In this document: positions 1-9,215 of the stretch, piece after piece
Numbering within the stretch: the first letter of the stretch is position 1
How the letters are laid out: each line of letters begins with the position of its first letter
Source of the DNA: Catenulispora pinistramenti
GTDB taxonomy: Bacteria > Actinomycetota > Actinomycetes > Streptomycetales > Catenulisporaceae
Direction of reading: 5' to 3'
Assembly: GCF_018274385.1 (NCBI RefSeq)
Contig: NZ_JAAFYZ010000003.1
Span: forward strand, 62,001-126,000
DNA length: 64,000 bases
Program-made: the position numbers and the translations under genes
Notes under the pieces: model-generated
What the model saw: only the letters and a program-made list of their open reading frames with translations
The model's database searches: none
Told to the model about the DNA's origin: nothing

Positions 1-1
1 C

Positions 2-379
2 GGCGAGGGCGTCATCCCCGAACACACGGTCCGCCTGGCCGACATCGCCACAGAAGGAACAGTCATCGGCTACGAATACGACTTCGGCGACGGCTGGGAA
101 CACACCGTCCTCATCGAAGCCGTGAGCTCCCCCGACTCGGCGATGCCCCACCTCCGCTGCATCGAAGGATCCAACGCCTGTCCGCCGGAAGACTGCGGAG
201 GCCCGTGGGGCTACCACGATCTCCGCGAGACCCTGGCCAACCCCGCCGCCGAAGAGCACCGGGAGATGCTGGACTGGCTCGGCATCGACAACGGATCCCA
301 GTTCGATGCGACCGCCTTCGACCTGAACGCGGCCAACCGCCGGATCACAGCAGACCAGCGCAGGCGAAGCACACACTGA
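2..379 (+). CDS. Plasmid pRiA4b ORF-3-like protein, C-terminal part (cut by window start)
   Basis: The reading frame is open from the first bases and ends at TGA 379. It shows the hallmark YEYDFGDGWEH stretch followed by a C.EGSNACPPEDCGGPWGY region and an EM..WLG tail, which are typical of the pRiA4b ORF-3/IS1096 TnpR-like family (PF07929). The family is common on actinobacterial mobile DNA, but its biochemical role is not settled. About 125 residues are visible and the N-terminus lies outside the window. A strong hairpin follows the stop directly, so this is the last gene of its transcript. Confidence 0.85.
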   Translation, partial: GEGVIPEHTVRLADIATEGTVIGYEYDFGDGWEHTVLIEAVSSPDSAMPHLRCIEGSNACPPEDCGGPWGYHDLRETLANPAAEEHREMLDWLGIDNGSQFDATAFDLNAANRRITADQRRRSTH

Positions 380-391
380 AACGAGTAACGC

Positions 392-431
392 AAAGCGGCC
401 CGTTTCGGAATCATCCGAAACGGGCCGCTTT
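392..431 (+). terminator. Strong rho-independent-type hairpin
   Basis: A perfect 18-bp inverted repeat (AAAGCGGCCCGTTTCGGA and its complement) is separated by the four-base loop ATCA. It starts with AAA and ends with TTT, so it can act in both directions. It lies 12 bases after the stop of the pRiA4b ORF-3-like gene. Confidence 0.9.
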
Positions 432-1013
432 GTAGTATTTGTGGAGCTTAGGGGATGTCAACCAGATGATTTAAACGAGGGTCTTGACCTGGCCATTGAC
501 GCTTGACGTGAGGCCCGCAGTCATGATCGGTTCGCGAATGGCTCGCGCATGGCGTCAAGGGGAACAGCGGCCACGCGACCTCCAGAGTGTGCTCGTCGGC
601 TGGTTCTACAAACTCAGCTGGCCGACCGGCCAACGAGGATCTACTGAACATCAAAGGGCGACGTTGCTATGGCGAGGCCGGCGTGGACAGGCCGCAGTCG
701 ATGGGTCGGGACCAGGGATGGGGCCGCGAGTACGTCGCTGATAATCAAAGGACTGATAGTCAGAGGTCTCCTAGTCTGGAGCGGGTGGTGACGACTGTTG
801 GAGCGACTGGGATTCTCTCGGCCTGAGGACTGGTTCCCGGCCGCAAACCTTCCTCGCGACTGTGATATAGATCACCTCATCGTTGGTGGCGCGCGGCAGC
901 AGTCCGCTGAGATTCTTGATCATCGCTCTGGTGGGCTGCCGGCTTGCCAGGATGCGTCGGCGGCTCATCATCGGGTTTGAGCCGCTTCCATTAACGAGTT
1001 CCGGGGAGATCTC
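432..1013. other. Intergenic region, no convincing gene; holds an IS630-like end
   Basis: Short frames here overlap one another on both strands and lack ribosome binding sites or recognisable products. The stretch holds one sequence (641-660) resembling the terminal repeat of the IS630-type element found at 31.7 kb. Its right end must contain the promoter and leader of the toxin gene: GGGGAG at 1003-1008 lies five bases before the GTG at 1014. Confidence 0.5.
641..660 (+). repeat. Solitary IS630-like terminal repeat
   Basis: The 20 bases CTACTGAACATCAAAGGGCG match the left end of the IS630-type element at 31741 (CTACTGACCTTCAAAGGGCG) at 18 of 20 positions. No transposase sequence continues from it, so it may be a relic end or a chance match. 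Confidence 0.4.
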
Positions 1014-4000
1014 GTGCATAAGCGTTTTCGGGTGGGGTTTTGTCATGCGCTCTTACGGCGACGGCGGGCGGTTTCAGTCCTCGTTTCCGGCGCCTTGGCC
1101 GGCTCGGCCCTTTCGATGCCGATGGCTTCTGCCTCGGCCTACTCTGCGGCGTCTATCAAGTCGGTTCCTCTTCCGGTCTACGCCGGTTCGTGGGATTTAC
1201 ACTCCCCATTGGGGGAGCGCGATCGGGAGGATGCCTGCCTGGCCGGGCAGCGGCTTCACGTGAGTGGTCCGGCGGTACAGAGCGTCGCAGCAGCCTTCTT
1301 GGTAGACATCCTAAAGTCGGACGACTTTGACCAGTCGGTCAAGGACGATGCCGCGCAGCAGGCCGCTTGGGACAGCTCGCAGGATTCGCTTCGATCGTCG
1401 GACCAGGCGATGTTGGCGAGGTTGCCGGTCCCGACCGCTCCAGGCCAAGCCCACGGCGACTCGTTGGTGATCGACTGGCCTGACGGCGCTGACGTCGCGT
1501 GGGCACAGATCCCCGACTACAACGGGCCGGTACGTACCTTCTTGGACCAGCGCGCAGCCAAGGAAGCGGATCCGACCTCCAGCTATCCCGACGTGGTGGT
1601 CCCAGCTGACCAGCCGGCCTTGGACAAGGCTAAGGCGATCGTGTCATCCAGCACGGACCCTTTGCTCACCGCCGCGGGCGGACTGCGGGACAAGATCGCC
1701 AATTCCTCAGGGGGGCACTACGCGACCGATGCCGCCGACATCGCCGAGTTCGTCACCATCGGCGGGTTCCCACAGAGCGCGCCGGATCCCAGTTCGCTGG
1801 AGTTCCGGACCGATGTCGAGGCGATCAAGGCGCGATGGGCTTCCTGCACCAGTTCCAACCCATGGGATCCGCGCCAGGTACTAGGCGGCGAGGTCCAGGT
1901 CGCTCAGGACGAGTGGGAAGATGAGCTGGAATCGCAGAAGAGCCAGCGTGATGACATCGTCAACGCCTCTATTGCGGCTGCTGCTGACCTGCAAAAGGCC
2001 AACGATGCGATGGCCGACGCGATGGCTCAGGCCTACATCGCCCAGCGGATCACGGTCATCGAACGCTACATCGGAGCGCATTCCACTCCGGGGCCACCAC
2101 CGACGCATACGATCTGCACCTGGTCCACATGCTCGCCTGATGCTGTGGACTGGGTGGCCCCGATCGCCAATCGGACGTGCGATGGGAACCATCAGTCCTG
2201 GTGCGATCTGATCCCGACGATGAACGCCGATATGGACGCCATCGGCAGGGCGATGTTCGGTGATCTGAGCACGGCCAACAGTGCGCAAGCTGACGCCGTG
2301 GCGAAGGCGGACCAGGTCAGCGCTGATGAAGCGACCGCAGGCGACATTGCCAAGGCGAACAACACTCCGTACGGCCGGGGCCTTGCCTATGCGTTGCAGT
2401 CGGCCCAGGTCACCAAGGCCAGCGCTGCGGCTGCCACGGCCGCGGGGCAGGCAGGTCTGAGCGCTTGGGACGCCGCAAAGGCTGGCGCGAGCGATGCGAT
2501 GACGCTGTGGGCGTTGTCGGACACCCGGGCCCACGCTGTCCAGGCGCAGTTCTCGAGGGCGGAGGCTGAGGAAGCGGCTGCTCAGGCGCATGCTGCTGCT
2601 GGCGCTGCGGCTGCGCAGGCCACTGCTGCCGCAGCTAGTGCCACGGCCGTGCACACCGACCGGGTCACCGCCGAGGCTGCCTTGTCCGCTGCCCAGGCCA
2701 AGGCCGCAGTGGCCAAGGCTAAGCGGACTGATGCCGACACCCAGGCCGCCACTGCTGCCTCTGCCCGGGGTGACGCTGCCTACCAGCAGAGCGCTGCGGC
2801 TCAGGCCGAGGCGACCGCGCGTACCCAACAGGACATCGCAACGAAGGCCCATCAGGATGCCGACACCGCAGCGGCCCAGGCAGCGGACAAGCAGAAGACT
2901 GCCGATGCCGCCGAGCAGAAGGCGGCTGATGATCGGTACGCCGCACAGCAGGCGCAAGCGGCTGATGACGCTGCCAAGGCCAAAGCAGCCGCCTTCGACG
3001 CGCAAGCCCAGGCTCTAGCTGGTTCGGCCGCTGCCGCGATGGCAAAGTCCTCGGCAGACCAAGCAGACACTGACGCATCAACTGCCTCCAATGCCGCAGC
3101 CACCGCTCAAAGTGCCGCTGACGCCTCCACTACCGCTGCTCAGGCTGCCCGTGCGGACGCGACTCGGGCAGCCGGGGCTGCGGCGAAGGCGAAATCCGAT
3201 GCCTCCGCTGCCGATGCTGCCGCAGCCGGATCCCGCTCTGCCGCCGCGAACGCACATGCCGCCGCCGCCGACGCGATCAAGAACGCCGCAGCAGCAGCGA
3301 ACAACGTGGCCCAAGCAACCACCGATGCCACGGCAGCCGAAAACGATGCCGCCACAGCACTCAACCAGGCCGGAGAAGCCGCCAGGGACGCAGACGCAGC
3401 GCTGGCCACAGCGAACAAGGCCGCCGGCTATGCGGCCGCTTCCGCCGACTATGCGACCAGCGCCCGCGACGCAACACATGCAGTCGCGGTCTCAGCTGGC
3501 CAAGCAGTCTTCTACGGCACGCCATATCAGCGCTCCGACGCCACCGCCGGCCTAGCGGTTCTGGTCGCCAACAACGCAACGAGCTTGTCTGCACGACAAG
3601 ACGCGGCAGCTGCGGCAGCCGCAGCCGATGCCGCTCGGGCAGCAACTGACGCCCACAACCTGGCGACCCAAGCCAGTGCCGATGCCAAGGCCGCCGCGAC
3701 AGCTGCCGATAGCGCGGCCAGCGATGCGTTGTCCGCTCAGAACTCACTGGTCGCCACTCGGGCATCAGCCAGTGCCGCATCAGCTGATGCCGCAGCCACC
3801 CAAACTGCGGACAAGGCCGCAGCTGCTGCTGCCGCGGCCGCAACCAGCGATGCTTCAGCAGCAGGCAGGGATGCCAGCTCCGCCGCCGCAGACGCGACCG
3901 CCGCTGCGAACTCCGCTAGCGCCGCCGAGAAAGACGCGGCCGGTGCACACGCCGCTGCCGACGACGCGTCCGCCCAGGCAACCGCTGCTCAGGCAGCAGC

Positions 4001-5537
4001 CAAAGCAGCACAGGACTCAGCCACCGCGGCTGCTACAGCTGCCGCCAACGCCGCCGCCGACGCTGCGGCAGCCGAGAAGGCGGCGGAGGACGCCGAGGCC
4101 CGAGTCCGGGCTGAAAACCAGGCCGCCGAAAGCGTTCTAGATACCAGGTACGGCAGTGATCAGGCTGCTGCTGACCAGCAGGCCGCCGCCGACCTACTCT
4201 CTGAGATTCCGCCGGACCGGTTGGCGGCCTTGCGCGCCGACATTCAGATGTACATGAGGGAGAGTCCGAACGACTGGAACGATCCAACTTCCAATGCCAA
4301 CAAGGCTCTGATGGTCCGGGTCAGATGGGCTATCGAAGGCAACCTGAGCCTGACAGAGATATGGGATGCCGAAAAGGGCCAAGCTGTCGGGCTGTTGGTC
4401 AGCACGGTTGGCCTGGCACTATGCCCCGAATCTGCTGGAGCTACCTGTCTGGCAGCGGTCGGAGCTATATCGGGCGCAGCCGCCGCTTGCGTTGAGGACT
4501 GTTCAGACGTCAAAAACGTAGCATTGCAAGCAGTTGTCTCGGCGGCCTTGATGGCCGGAAGCGGAAAAGCCGCCGATATTCTGGCATCGACGATTGCCAA
4601 AAGGATCACAGACGACGAGGTGGCAGCCTTCGTCTCAGCATGTGTCAAACCGCACAGCTTCGCCGCTGGCACCGGGGTCCGTATGGCCGACGGGACAGTG
4701 GAGCCGATCCAGGACATTCGTGTCGGCGACGAGATCTCAAACGCAACTCCGGGCGCCGCTGAAACAGAGCAGCACCGGGTCGAGCAGGTCCACACGACCT
4801 TCACCGATACAGACTTTACAGATCTGACCGTCCAGACCCCTGACGGCGAAGACACAGTCACCGGTACCCAAAACCACCCGTACTACGACCTGAACGCCGA
4901 AGCCTTTATCGACGCGAGCAAGCTTGGCATCGGAGACAAGCTGCAGTCGACGTCCGGTGCGGCCGTGACCGTGCTGAATGTTCGCAACTACATCAGCTCG
5001 ATGGTCACCTATGACCTCACCATCGAGGGACTGCACACCTATTACGTAGTAGCTGGCACGACGTCTGTCCTCGTGCATAATGATTCATGCCGGGACGGTA
5101 TTCTCGCAAAACTTCCCGCCCGCCCTGGGAACAACGGACCGACTGTCGGAATTGCAGTCACCGACGGGGGCGTCGAACTCCCGATGGTGGATAGCTCGAA
5201 GTCCGGTGACCCTTCCTACCCCGCGCTGGCGCGTCGGGTCAGCGATCGGCTCCGGCAGTGGAACCTCCTGCAAGGTGCAGCCGTTTCGGCGCGCGCTTAC
5301 GATGTCGAGCAGACTGTCGCTGCGATGATGCTCAACGATGACGGTACGACCGCGATCAAGAGCGTCAATCTGGTGATCAATAACGCCACCGGGCCCTGTA
5401 TGGTCGAACTTGGTTGTAATATGGCTCTGCCGTATATTCTCAACGATGACCAGACTATATTCCTCCATTGGAAGGACGCTACTGGTAAATGGCGTACCGA
5501 GCCGTACAGGGGCCTGAACAAGACGAAGAAGGGTTAA
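1014..5537 (+). CDS. Secreted polymorphic toxin: Ala-rich coiled coil + HINT + DddA-like deaminase
   Basis: This 1507-residue protein starts at GTG 1014, with GGGGAG five bases upstream. Residues 1-45 form a signal peptide (RRRR, then a hydrophobic stretch, then Ala-rich). Residues about 420-1070 are an extreme Ala/Asp/Gln-rich coiled coil. A hydrophobic segment follows at about 1125-1175. A HINT (Hedgehog/intein) self-cleaving domain runs from C1210 (CVKPHSFAAGTGV) to LVHN ending at residue 1356. The last 150 residues match the SCP1.201/DddA-like cytidine deaminase family (PF14428): an NGPTVGIAV start, then DVEQ, then PC(5)C and an L-P-x-x-L motif. The catalytic Glu (E1432) and both Cys (C1462, C1468) are present, but the first zinc ligand, normally His, is Asp1430. 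By family knowledge the tip is released by HINT cleavage and deaminates nucleic acid in a rival cell. The immunity gene follows two bases later. Confidence 0.88.
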   Translation: MHKRFRVGFCHALLRRRRAVSVLVSGALAGSALSMPMASASAYSAASIKSVPLPVYAGSWDLHSPLGERDREDACLAGQRLHVSGPAVQSVAAAFLVDILKSDDFDQSVKDDAAQQAAWDSSQDSLRSSDQAMLARLPVPTAPGQAHGDSLVIDWPDGADVAWAQIPDYNGPVRTFLDQRAAKEADPTSSYPDVVVPADQPALDKAKAIVSSSTDPLLTAAGGLRDKIANSSGGHYATDAADIAEFVTIGGFPQSAPDPSSLEFRTDVEAIKARWASCTSSNPWDPRQVLGGEVQVAQDEWEDELESQKSQRDDIVNASIAAAADLQKANDAMADAMAQAYIAQRITVIERYIGAHSTPGPPPTHTICTWSTCSPDAVDWVAPIANRTCDGNHQSWCDLIPTMNADMDAIGRAMFGDLSTANSAQADAVAKADQVSADEATAGDIAKANNTPYGRGLAYALQSAQVTKASAAAATAAGQAGLSAWDAAKAGASDAMTLWALSDTRAHAVQAQFSRAEAEEAAAQAHAAAGAAAAQATAAAASATAVHTDRVTAEAALSAAQAKAAVAKAKRTDADTQAATAASARGDAAYQQSAAAQAEATARTQQDIATKAHQDADTAAAQAADKQKTADAAEQKAADDRYAAQQAQAADDAAKAKAAAFDAQAQALAGSAAAAMAKSSADQADTDASTASNAAATAQSAADASTTAAQAARADATRAAGAAAKAKSDASAADAAAAGSRSAAANAHAAAADAIKNAAAAANNVAQATTDATAAENDAATALNQAGEAARDADAALATANKAAGYAAASADYATSARDATHAVAVSAGQAVFYGTPYQRSDATAGLAVLVANNATSLSARQDAAAAAAAADAARAATDAHNLATQASADAKAAATAADSAASDALSAQNSLVATRASASAASADAAATQTADKAAAAAAAAATSDASAAGRDASSAAADATAAANSASAAEKDAAGAHAAADDASAQATAAQAAAKAAQDSATAAATAAANAAADAAAAEKAAEDAEARVRAENQAAESVLDTRYGSDQAAADQQAAADLLSEIPPDRLAALRADIQMYMRESPNDWNDPTSNANKALMVRVRWAIEGNLSLTEIWDAEKGQAVGLLVSTVGLALCPESAGATCLAAVGAISGAAAACVEDCSDVKNVALQAVVSAALMAGSGKAADILASTIAKRITDDEVAAFVSACVKPHSFAAGTGVRMADGTVEPIQDIRVGDEISNATPGAAETEQHRVEQVHTTFTDTDFTDLTVQTPDGEDTVTGTQNHPYYDLNAEAFIDASKLGIGDKLQSTSGAAVTVLNVRNYISSMVTYDLTIEGLHTYYVVAGTTSVLVHNDSCRDGILAKLPARPGNNGPTVGIAVTDGGVELPMVDSSKSGDPSYPALARRVSDRLRQWNLLQGAAVSARAYDVEQTVAAMMLNDDGTTAIKSVNLVINNATGPCMVELGCNMALPYILNDDQTIFLHWKDATGKWRTEPYRGLNKTKKG

Positions 5538-5539
5538 AG

Positions 5540-5974
5540 GTGTCGTATCCTATCGAGGCCATGTTCCTGAATGAGCATGCCGGTAATCGTGTGCTCATTG
5601 AGGACGCGGATGGGGTAGACCGGCTTATTGACGCGTTGCTGGCTAATCCTGCAAGCCACGCCATGGCGCAGGTCTTCTCAACCGCACGTGAGCGCCTGTC
5701 ATCAGGTATGTTCGACCACGAGTTGATGGTGGGCGTGAACGCGGAACGTTCAGTCGGCATTCTTGCTTTCATGGATGGGGACGCGGGCAACATCGTTACC
5801 GACAACGGGGCGCCCAGTCTCGACAGCGTGTGGTATTCCATCACCGGGCACTCGACTGAGTACCCTGGCGGAACGGAAATCCCAGTCGACGATCTTCGGC
5901 GAGCGGTCAAGGAATTTCTTTCATCTGGCGGCAAGATTCCAACTTCCGTGCAATGGAAGCCGGAAGCGTGGTGA
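5540..5974 (+). CDS. Imm1-family immunity protein
   Basis: This 144-residue cytoplasmic protein starts at GTG 5540, with AAGAAGGG six bases before it and only two bases after the toxin stop. A longer start at 5489 would overlap the toxin and lacks such a site. Its C-terminal half carries the Imm1 signature: a Gly/Asp-rich strand (VGILAFMDGDAGN), a TEYPGGTEIPVDD segment, then AVKEFLSSGG and an aromatic W near the end. Imm1 proteins are the usual partners of SCP1.201-type deaminase toxins, so the pairing supports the toxin call. It should bind the toxin tip and protect the producer and its kin. Confidence 0.85.
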   Translation: MSYPIEAMFLNEHAGNRVLIEDADGVDRLIDALLANPASHAMAQVFSTARERLSSGMFDHELMVGVNAERSVGILAFMDGDAGNIVTDNGAPSLDSVWYSITGHSTEYPGGTEIPVDDLRRAVKEFLSSGGKIPTSVQWKPEAW

Positions 5975-6011
5975 GTGGGCGGCGTGCGTAACGCCACGTA
6001 GCGGTATCTGG

Positions 6012-6036
6012 CGACCATCACGTGGTGTGATGGTCG
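6012..6036 (+). terminator. Hairpin after the toxin/immunity pair
   Basis: CGACCATCAC and GTGATGGTCG form a perfect 10-bp stem around the loop GTGGT, about 40 bases after the immunity gene stop. No T-run follows, as is common in GC-rich actinomycetes. Confidence 0.55.
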
Positions 6037-6404
6037 TCAGAATTGGATGCACGTTCGGCTCGAGGGCTTAGTGCAGAACCATCGCTAGGATATTCAAGTT
6101 CGAAGGTCCAGTGGTATTGGTGCACGTATAGGGAGTAGGGCTAATGCCTTGGGTCTCAGGGGGGTAACTAAAAAGTTCTCTACGGACTGTGTTCTGCCCA
6201 GTTGCCAATTGCTTTAGCGTCAGTAGCGGGACCTCTCGCACGTCTGCGGTTCCCGTGCTCGTAGCCGGCGAGGCTTGGATATCGTCGTGCTGGCTCGGCG
6301 TAGATCGGGTCGCGGTTTTCGTCTGTGAAATGGCACATTGGAGATTGGCCGACCCGGGTTTTCTAGCGCCCGGGCGCCGGTGGAGGCCGAGCTGTTGTTG
6401 TGGA
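6037..6404. other. Intergenic region between convergent genes, no gene seen
   Basis: Frames in this stretch are shadows without ribosome binding sites or family features. It separates the plus-strand immunity gene from the minus-strand GHKL-Shedu gene and is less GC-rich than its surroundings around 6080-6200. Confidence 0.45.
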
Positions 6405-8414
6405 TCAGTCGTCGTTCGCGGTGGGCGCCTGCGGCAGGGCTGCGTCAGCATCCGATGTGCGCTGGGCCGGGACCTGGTTGGCTCGGGAACGGAGGATATC
6501 GGGGACGCCGTCCGCGGGGGACTGGAGCAGGTAGTCCAGAGCGTGCATCTCGCTCGACTCGTATTCCAAGGCCTTCTGGTAGAAGCGAAGGCGCCGTTGG
6601 CACTCCTCGATAACCTCGCCCCAGGTGCGGGCCCAGATCCTGACGCCGCCTTGGCTCCAGCCGCATCCGGGAGGGAGGTGGTCCTGATGTACCTGGTTGT
6701 GCAGTCGGCGGTCGATCTTCGTGGCGACGAGCCAGAAGTCCCACGTCACGTCTGAGGATGCGAAACGGTCATCGGAGGTGACGGCGTCCGCGTACCCGGT
6801 CACTTGGTTCCACTCCGTTATGCCAGCCTCCACCGATGGGCGTTTGAGCTCGACGATCAGGTGATGGCGTCGGTTGAGGAGGTAGCCGGCTCGGGACAGC
6901 ATGAGATCGATGCGTGTCACTCGGCCGTCCGCGTCGCGTACCGGTTGTTGCGTGGCGGGTGGTCGTCCGAGGAGTGCCAGGTGCCGTTTGAGGACTTCGG
7001 TCAGGCTCCGATCGCTGGCGTGGAGCGCGTACTCCTCACCGAACACCCATGGCTCGCCCTCAAGGAGCTCGTGTAGCTCGGAGCGTTCGAGCACGGTGCG
7101 CCTGGCCTCAGGATCAAGGACCATCTGTTCCAGGGCGGCGATGAAGTCCAGCCGGTTGGTAATCGTCGTGGAGGCACGGATGATGCTGGAGAGCCGGGTG
7201 CGGTTGAGGAGCCGTATCAGGTCGCTGCGTTCGGCGTCGCCGAGGGCGAAGAGCTCGCTGATGGCCGGCCGCAGAAACTCCGGATCCGCGGCCAGGGCGT
7301 GCCGCAGCAGACCAAGCGCGACCTTCTTGGGGCTGCGAGCCTTCGGGAGCTTTTCGGCGACCGTGGACGCGACGGCGTCGAACATCTCGCGCTCGCGCTC
7401 CTCGATCGAATTCGCCGGAGGTCCCGAATAGGGATACACCTCCAGCACCTTCCACCCCTCGACGAGTTCGGTCTGGCGCTCGGCCGCCCGGTCGCGAAAG
7501 TGCTCCCTGATCCGATCCCGGGCGGCCTCAACGAGTCGGGCCTCGACCGATTCGATGTTGGTCTCGATAAGGAGCAGGTCGTTGGGGTCGTCGCCGAAAG
7601 CCGGCCACGTGAGGTACGCGGTGAAGTCGTAGCCCCGGGCCTGGACCCGCACCGGCACGGTAGCTTGCGGGATGCCGCGGTCGTCGCAGAGGTGGAGTTC
7701 GCGTCTGTTGATCTTCTTATTCCACTCGATGATGCGCAGCCGGGCGGGAACATCCGCTCCTTCGACCGTTACGTCGAACTCGTACGATCCGGCTTGGATC
7801 GTCGAAGGGTTGAGGACTTCGTCGAGGAAGGAGACCTCTACATCGGTATACATTTCCAGGTACAGCGCCAGTTTTGCGGTGAGATGGTGGAAGGCCCGCG
7901 GTTCGGTGAGCTTCGACAGACTGGTTCCGCCGCCGGTTGCCTCGAACGTGGTCCCCAGGGGCAGCCCGGCGGAGACCGGCGCCGGCTGGCTGATCTCGAA
8001 ATCACAGATCGCGTCCCGTGAGGACTCGATCCGGGTAGTAGCCGGGCCTTCCACGCCTTCGCCCACTGTCGCCCAGCTGATGTGCCGGCCCAGAGCGAAT
8101 GCCCGCAGACGGCCGTGACCGGCCTTCCCGTGCAGGAACCGGCCGCTTCGACTGACCCGCTGCTTCGCCTTCCACGAGCCGCCCAGCCCTTGGAACCAGG
8201 TCAGGCACTCCTCGTTACCCATTCCGTGACCGTCGTCAACCACACGGACGACCTCGATCCCGCCGAGGTCGTTGAGCTCCGCCTCGACAGCCACGTGGTG
8301 CGCGTCCGCGTCGAGGCCGTTCCAGATCAGCTCCTCGACCGCGCCAATCGGCTCATCCATGCGTGCGAGCTTGGCCACGTGATCATCCTGCACATTCAGC
8401 CGGACGCGCGTCAT
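6405..8414 (-). CDS. GHKL ATPase fused to Shedu-like (DUF4263) nuclease, putative anti-phage protein
   Basis: This is a 669-residue protein. The N-terminus is a GHKL/Hsp90-type ATPase: N-box EELIWNGLDAD at 27-37, DDGHGM at 60-65, GKAGHG at 96-101 and GTTFE at 154-158. A long linker (about 200-440) includes a helical region. The C-terminal domain (about 446-600) resembles Shedu/SduA-C: LLEGEPWVFGEEY, the acidic residue D503 in RIDLMLSR, and E522-L-K524 in IVELKRPS, giving a D...ExK nuclease core. A YAxAV helix and a WDFWLVA strand follow. Shedu proteins are known anti-phage nucleases with variable N-terminal sensor domains, and here the sensor would be ATP-dependent. The gene stands alone. A poly-G ribosome binding site lies just before the ATG. 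Its role in defence is inferred from the family. Confidence 0.8.
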   Translation of the reverse strand: MTRVRLNVQDDHVAKLARMDEPIGAVEELIWNGLDADAHHVAVEAELNDLGGIEVVRVVDDGHGMGNEECLTWFQGLGGSWKAKQRVSRSGRFLHGKAGHGRLRAFALGRHISWATVGEGVEGPATTRIESSRDAICDFEISQPAPVSAGLPLGTTFEATGGGTSLSKLTEPRAFHHLTAKLALYLEMYTDVEVSFLDEVLNPSTIQAGSYEFDVTVEGADVPARLRIIEWNKKINRRELHLCDDRGIPQATVPVRVQARGYDFTAYLTWPAFGDDPNDLLLIETNIESVEARLVEAARDRIREHFRDRAAERQTELVEGWKVLEVYPYSGPPANSIEEREREMFDAVASTVAEKLPKARSPKKVALGLLRHALAADPEFLRPAISELFALGDAERSDLIRLLNRTRLSSIIRASTTITNRLDFIAALEQMVLDPEARRTVLERSELHELLEGEPWVFGEEYALHASDRSLTEVLKRHLALLGRPPATQQPVRDADGRVTRIDLMLSRAGYLLNRRHHLIVELKRPSVEAGITEWNQVTGYADAVTSDDRFASSDVTWDFWLVATKIDRRLHNQVHQDHLPPGCGWSQGGVRIWARTWGEVIEECQRRLRFYQKALEYESSEMHALDYLLQSPADGVPDILRSRANQVPAQRTSDADAALPQAPTANDD

Positions 8415-8672
8415 GTCTTGCCCCCCATCAAGTCAGACTCCTGATGCACCAGTCGACAACAGTCAGCGTACTCAGCGCGACCGACATGACCAGGGCTGAT
8501 AACGGGGACGTCACGCCTGAGCGGTGGGCATTCTCGAGCCTCATTCTGTTAGGTAGTGATTCCGGCATCAATCTTTTTCTGAGGCTTCGCAATATTCTGA
8601 GTGTCTAACCCGGACTCGTGCCATGGATGGGATGAAATAGCCCTCTGTGGGTTGACGAATAAGGGGTCAGAG

Positions 8673-9215
8673 ATGCATTTAGCCACCAAGATGCTGGTCG
8701 CGCACGTGGGGGTTGTCGGGGTACTGGTTTGTGGTTGCTCAGCTGAATCGACGTCCTCAGAGTCGAAGTCCGCCACCTCCTCCACCGCGTCCGCGACTCC
8801 TCAGATCTCCGTGGCATCAGCGGTGTTGGCTGCATATTCAGGTATGTGGGCTGACTACCAAAAGGATCTGCTGACGGCGGACTGGCGGAATCCGGTTTCG
8901 GTGAATCACGCTACCGGCGCAGCGCTCATGGATCTTGAGAACGCGCTCGCGGTAGACGGGCACAACGGCTGGATCGGTAAAGGCGCGCCGGTGCTGAACC
9001 CGGTGGTCCAGCGCGTGTCGGGCACCGGCGGGAACGCCACTGCCGAAGTCGTCGACTGTGTCGATCTGTCGCACGCGCTGGTGTACGTGGCCGCGACCGG
9101 CGCGTTAAAGGACTCGACTCCCGGTGGCCGGCACCTTGTCGACGCCGGGCTGGTCATGAAGAGCGGCCAGTGGAAGGTCTCAACGCTGGCCGCCGGCAAG
9201 GTGGGATCGTGCTGA
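8673..9215 (+). CDS. Putative lipoprotein, first gene of the Tad pilus operon
   Basis: This 180-residue protein starts at ATG 8673, preceded by AAGGGGTCAG. The earlier GTG at 8601 would put 24 polar residues before the signal peptide. The signal sequence ends in a lipobox (LVCGC) and is followed by a Ser/Thr-rich linker, as expected for an actinobacterial lipoprotein. The mature part (about 50-180) contains LAAYSGMWADYQKDLLTADW and a Gly-rich C-terminal strand region. I do not recognise its family. Its stop overlaps the start of the next gene by seven bases, which ties it to the pilus operon. A surface role in pilus assembly or anchoring is plausible but inferred. Confidence 0.7.
   Translation: MHLATKMLVAHVGVVGVLVCGCSAESTSSESKSATSSTASATPQISVASAVLAAYSGMWADYQKDLLTADWRNPVSVNHATGAALMDLENALAVDGHNGWIGKGAPVLNPVVQRVSGTGGNATAEVVDCVDLSHALVYVAATGALKDSTPGGRHLVDAGLVMKSGQWKVSTLAAGKVGSC

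Noticed and set aside
1881-3005. Long open frame (374 codons) on the minus strand inside the toxin gene
   Set aside because: It is antisense to the Ala-rich coiled coil. GC-rich Ala codons keep the complementary frames open, and the product is Gly/Arg/Leu-rich with no domain.
6189-6755. Plus-strand frame overlapping the end of the GHKL-Shedu gene
   Set aside because: Antisense shadow of the C-terminal codons; no start site or domain.
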